DNA of 64,000 nucleotides from Mesorhizobium sp. dw_380. GTDB lineage: Bacteria > Pseudomonadota > Alphaproteobacteria > Rhizobiales > Rhizobiaceae. Under the pieces are notes generated by a model that saw only the letters and a list, made by a program, of their open reading frames with translations, did no database searches and was not told where the DNA came from. Location: contig NZ_JAFFIW010000002.1 of assembly GCF_018588885.1 (NCBI RefSeq), forward strand, positions 1 to 64,000. Direction: 5' to 3'. The position numbers and the translations under genes were made by a program. Positions 58,456-64,000 of this stretch are shown here, piece by piece. Position 1 is the stretch's first letter; each line of letters begins with the position of its first letter.

Positions 58456-59144
58456 CTAGTCCAACGACTTGCCCTCGATCGCCCTGCCCCAATCGAGCAG
58501 CGGCTTGGCGCGCAAGGTGAAGTCGACGAGTTCCTCGACCAGTTCCGGCCCGTGGATGCCAGCCGGATCGATCACGTGGCGAACGACGAAATGCCGGTTG
58601 CGAATGGCCGCGACGAGGTCTTTGTCGGTGACATGCTCGAAGCCGCGCGGCGTGCGTTTCATGCCGCCTTCGGCATCGAGGTCGAGGCCGTTCTTGTTCA
58701 GCGCCTTCACCATGGCGCGAAACCTCTCGGGCCATGTCTCGATGGAACGGCGCATCGCCAGCAGCAGCGCCGCCTCCGGCTGCCACCAGGCAACGCCGGC
58801 AAAGCATCCCTCCAGCCCGATGTGAACGTAGAACACGCCCTGCTCCATCTTCGTACCGTCAGGCGACAGGATTGCCGAGAGGTGCCGGTTGTAGGGGCGC
58901 TTATCCTTGGCGAAGCGAACGTCGCGGTTGATGCGGAACAGCGACTTCCTGCGATCGCCACGCAGGCCGAGGCCGGCCTCTGCAAAACGCTGCGTAAGCG
59001 TGTCGACGAGATCGCCCAGCGGATCGCGCAATTCGCTTTCGAAGAGGTCGCGGTTCTCCTGGAACCACTCCCGGCTCTGGTGGAAATCCAGCGCCTTCAG
59101 GAACGGAATGGCCTTTGGGCCCAACCCTTTGAACGCACTCTCCA

Positions 59145-59145
<1 letters not shown>
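58456..59145 (-). CDS. DUF2461/TIGR02453 family protein
   Basis: 229 residues from MESAFKGLGPKAIPFLKALDFHQSREWFQENRDLFESELRDPLGDLVDTL. Characteristic parts are HQSREWFQENRDLFE, FRINRDVRFAKDKRPYNRHLSAILSPDG and GVFYVHIGLEGCFAGVAWWQPE. The family is uncharacterised. Its ATG shares one base with the ligA stop (TGATG overlap), so it is translationally coupled to the DNA ligase, which suggests, but does not show, a link to DNA metabolism. Confidence 0.9.
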
Positions 59146-61432
<2,287 letters not shown>

Positions 61433-61522
61433 CAACAAAGAGATAGATCAGGACTTTGGGAAAATCATTCCTGAACGGCAGGATGAGCCATATCCTGACT
61501 CGGCCCATGGCGCCCGCTGTTC

Positions 61523-63196
61523 TTATGCCGCCGTGGTATTCTCACGCAACAACCGTTCGGCCGCCGCGCGTGCCTCGTCGGTGATCGTGGCGCCGGCCAG
61601 CATGCGCGCAATCTCCTCCTGCCGCGCCGTCCTGTCCATCTCGGCAATGCCTGTCGCCACGCGGTCGGTGCTGCCCGATTTGGAGATCAGGAAATGCGTC
61701 GCCGCCCGCGCCGCCACCTGCGGCGCATGGGTGACCGACAGCACCTGGACGCGCTTCGACAGCCGCGCCAGCCTTTGGCCTATGGCGTCGGCGACAGCGC
61801 CACCCACGCCGGTGTCGATTTCGTCGAAGACCAGCGTCGGCGCCGAGCCTCGGTCGGCCAGCGCCACCTTCAGCGCCAGGAGGAAGCGCGACAGCTCGCC
61901 GCCGGACGCCACCTTCATCATCGGCCCGGGCCGCGTGCCGGGGTTGGTGCGCACCCAGAACTCGATCTGGTCGATGCCCTCTTCCATGCGGGTCTCGGCC
62001 TCGCTTTCCATCTCGACGATGAAGGCCGCGCGTTCGAGCTTCAGCGCCGGCAGTTCGGCCATCACCGCCTTGGTCAGGCCGACGGCGGCCGCGTGGCGAA
62101 GCGAGGAAAGCTGCGCGGCGGCGATGTCATAGGCTTCGCGTGCGGCGGCGGCCTGCTTTTCCAGCCCGTGCAGGCGTTCCTCGCCGGCATCGAGATCGGC
62201 AAGATCGGCAACCATCGTGTCGCGCAATTGCGCCAGATCATCGACGGCGACGCTGTGCTTGCGCGACGCCGCACGCAGCGAAAACAGCCGCTCCTCTGCC
62301 TTTTCCAGCCGCTGCGGGTCATATTCCGTGGCGCGAAGCGCCGCCTCGACACCCGATTGCGCCGCGTCGAGCGACAGCATGGCTTCGTCCAGCGACTTGA
62401 CCACGTCCTCGAGCAGGCCAGGCGCCTCCGTCGCCTTGCGTTGCAGGCGCCTCAGCAGACTGGCCAGTTGCGGCAAGGGCGAGGACGGGCCGGACAGCAC
62501 ATCCTGCGCGTCATGGATTTCGGACGCGATCTTCTCGGCGCGCATCATATGGGCGCGCAGTTCGGCAAGTTCCGTTTCCTCGCCGGGCTGCGGATCGAGC
62601 TTGGTCAGTTCCGCGACCGCGGCGCGCAGATAGTCGGCTTCGCGTGCGGCGGCAGCCACCTTGGCGCGGTGGCGCGTAAGCTCCTGCTCGCAGGCGCGCC
62701 AGTGCCGCCATGCCTCACCGGTCGAGCGAACGGCGCCGAGATGACCACCGAAAGCGTCGAGCACGTCGCGGTGCGCACCGGGATCGACCAGGGCGCGCTC
62801 ATCGTGCTGGCCGTGTATCTCGACCAGCGCGCGGCCGACATCGCGCATCAGGGTCACGCTGGATGGCTGGTCGTTGACGAACACGCGGGTGCGGCCGTCC
62901 GCCGTCTGCACGCGGCGCAGGATGATGTCGCCGTCATCCTCGATGGCGTTTTCGACGAGCAGCGCGCGCACCGGATGATTGCGCGGCACATCGAACACGG
63001 CAATGACCTGGCCTTGTGCAGCGCCATGGCGCACCAGCGAGGCGTCGCCGCGCGCGCCGAGCGCCAGCGACAGGGCATCGAGCAGGATGGATTTGCCGGC
63101 GCCGGTTTCGCCGGTCAGCACGGAAAGGCCCGGCTGGAAATCGATATCCAGCTTCTCGATCAGGACGATATCGCGGATCGACAGTCTGGAAAGCAT
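61523..63196 (-). CDS. recN: DNA repair protein RecN
   Basis: 557 residues from MLSRLSIRDIVLIEKLDIDFQPGLSVLTGETGAGKSILLDALSLALGAR. Walker A is GETGAGKS; long coiled-coil arms lie between about 160 and 370; the ABC signature is ASGGELSRFLLALKVAL and Walker B is TLVFDEIDTGVGGAVADAIG. RecN is an SMC-like ATPase acting in double-strand break repair. An upstream in-frame start at 63217 would add seven residues. It is in the same direction as bamD and ligA, and no LexA box was identified by eye. Confidence 0.95.
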   Translation of the reverse strand: MLSRLSIRDIVLIEKLDIDFQPGLSVLTGETGAGKSILLDALSLALGARGDASLVRHGAAQGQVIAVFDVPRNHPVRALLVENAIEDDGDIILRRVQTADGRTRVFVNDQPSSVTLMRDVGRALVEIHGQHDERALVDPGAHRDVLDAFGGHLGAVRSTGEAWRHWRACEQELTRHRAKVAAAAREADYLRAAVAELTKLDPQPGEETELAELRAHMMRAEKIASEIHDAQDVLSGPSSPLPQLASLLRRLQRKATEAPGLLEDVVKSLDEAMLSLDAAQSGVEAALRATEYDPQRLEKAEERLFSLRAASRKHSVAVDDLAQLRDTMVADLADLDAGEERLHGLEKQAAAAREAYDIAAAQLSSLRHAAAVGLTKAVMAELPALKLERAAFIVEMESEAETRMEEGIDQIEFWVRTNPGTRPGPMMKVASGGELSRFLLALKVALADRGSAPTLVFDEIDTGVGGAVADAIGQRLARLSKRVQVLSVTHAPQVAARAATHFLISKSGSTDRVATGIAEMDRTARQEEIARMLAGATITDEARAAAERLLRENTTAA

Positions 63197-63212
63197 CAGA
63201 ACCCGGACCTCA

Positions 63213-63270
63213 AGCAATTCCAGGAAAAGTGCGTAGCGGTTTTCCCACGGGAATTGCGTAGAACAAAAAG
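63213..63270. repeat. Hairpin repeat (AGCAATTCC family)
   Basis: AGCAATTCCAGGAAAAGTGC, then GTAGCGGTTTTCC, and GGAATTGCGTAGAACAAAAAG at the right. It lies in the 216-bp gap between recN and bamD. Confidence 0.8.
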
Positions 63271-63381
63271 TTGGGACGGTTCAACGAGTCAATCAAATCA
63301 CTGAACCGCTGTGGAGCGGCACGCGACCGGTTGGAGTCGCAGCGCCGCACTATCTTTTTGTTTCAGCATCGGATCAATCCG

Positions 63382-63408
63382 AAAAAGCGCGTCGCTGCGA
63401 CGCGCTTT
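63382..63408 (-). terminator. Rho-independent terminator of bamD
   Basis: AAAGCGCGTCG and CGACGCGCTTT form an 11-bp stem with a 3-nt loop, 5 bp after the bamD stop on the minus strand, followed by further T residues. Confidence 0.85.
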
Positions 63409-63412
63409 GGGA

Positions 63413-64000
63413 TCAGGCGCCGGTGATCAGCTTCCCCGCCTTGGATATCCACGATCCGGCATTCTCGCGCGGTGCCAGCCCGTTGCTCTGCAGGAGCTTG
63501 TAGGAATCCTTGTACCACGAGCTGTCGGGATAGTTGGTGCCGAGCACCGCGGCGGCCGTCTGGGCTTCCGAGGTCAGCCCCATCGCGTAATAGCTTTCGG
63601 TGAGGCGGGCGAGCGCTTCCTCGACATGGCGGGTGTTGGAATAATTCTCCACCACGTTGCGGAAACGCTTGACGGCGGCGATGTATTCGCGGCGCTCCAG
63701 ATAATAGCGGCCGATCTGCATTTCCTTGCCGGCGAGCTGGTCGTTGGCGAAGCGGATCTTCTCCTTGGCGTCGTCGACATATTCCGACGTCGGCCAGCGC
63801 GTGACGAGATCCTGCATCGTCTGCACGGTCTGGCGCGCTTCCTTCTGATCCTGCGTCACGTCCTTGATCTGGCGGTAGTAGCTCAGGCCGATGATGTATT
63901 GCGCATAGGGCGCGTCATCGGTGGACGGATAAAGCGCCAGATAGCGCTTGGCCGACGAAATCGCATCGTCGTAGCTGCCCTTCCGGTAGTCGGCGAACGC
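63413..64000 (-). CDS. bamD: Outer membrane assembly lipoprotein BamD (3' part)
   Basis: The 5' end, including the lipoprotein signal, is beyond the window. The visible C-terminal ~195 residues form TPR repeats: [119 protein letters not shown], as in BamD/ComL, an essential part of the beta-barrel assembly machine. The frame runs through 63859 without a break (a GTG there is internal). A terminator follows the stop. Confidence 0.93.
   Translation of the reverse strand, partial: AFADYRKGSYDDAISSAKRYLALYPSTDDAPYAQYIIGLSYYRQIKDVTQDQKEARQTVQTMQDLVTRWPTSEYVDDAKEKIRFANDQLAGKEMQIGRYYLERREYIAAVKRFRNVVENYSNTRHVEEALARLTESYYAMGLTSEAQTAAAVLGTNYPDSSWYKDSYKLLQSNGLAPRENAGSWISKAGKLITGA

Noticed and set aside
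63413..63859. 148-residue start for bamD inside the window
   Set aside because: The apparent start is an internal GTG; the reading frame and TPR pattern continue upstream to the window edge.

Overview
This 64 kb window reads as ordinary chromosome of a rhizobial alphaproteobacterium, most likely Mesorhizobium or a close relative. The evidence is high GC, dense short operons, a permuted two-piece tmRNA with the tag ANDNYAEARLAA, an alpha-type SspB adaptor followed by DUF4169 and ribbon-helix-helix genes, and several families of palindromic intergenic repeats. The genus is an inference. No phage, plasmid, transposase, CRISPR array, rRNA or tRNA gene was recognised.

1-5.7 kb: molybdate system (modABC and a short HTH-only ModE on the minus strand, a divergent single-domain Mop, two ModE-type boxes), thyA, a DUF2853 protein and split ssrA. 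5.7-12.7 kb: a Bcr/CflA-type MFS pump with a divergent TetR and a perfect operator, sspB-DUF4169-RHH, a ClC-CBS channel with a divergent MarR and an operator-like palindrome, and a small protein plus an ECF sigma factor carrying a SnoaL-like domain. 12.7-20 kb: a giant AsmA protein, a frameshifted DyP peroxidase, an NTF2-like gene between inverted repeats, and a Thr/Asn/Gly-rich secreted protein. 20-31.5 kb: FAD-linked oxidase, thioesterase, Lrp/EamA divergent pair, dienelactone hydrolase, PQQ glucose dehydrogenase, and a UvrD helicase interrupted in frame by a palindrome-rich insert.

31.5-37.8 kb: a sugar operon (Gfo/Idh dehydrogenase, TIM-barrel isomerase, CUT2 ABC transporter) with a divergent LacI regulator and tandem LacI-type operators. 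37.9-43.1 kb: an encapsulated-ferritin-like protein without an encapsulin gene, a DUF4239 membrane protein, and a two-gene operon joining an MttB-family methyltransferase to a dimethylglycine/sarcosine dehydrogenase-like flavoprotein with a GcvT-type half. 43.3-53.3 kb: phytase-like secreted protein, MATE and MFS exporters, SH3 protein with a His/Pro tail, TMEM175-type channel, SDR, iron permease-like protein, hexapeptide acetyltransferase, CreA, SCO1. 53.3-64 kb: prmA, aminopeptidase P, azlCD, SDR, DUF2461, ligA, recN and the 3' part of bamD.

Three repeat classes stand out: (CCTACTGC)n arrays that start in the stop codons of modE and asmA; four composite palindromes of about 165-170 bp, three of them between convergent genes; and a dispersed family of small hairpins with a shared AAAAGTG..CGGTTTTC core. 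The observations most worth following are the UvrD insert, the stand-alone EncFtn-like protein, the MttB-flavoprotein pair and the stop-codon octamer arrays.
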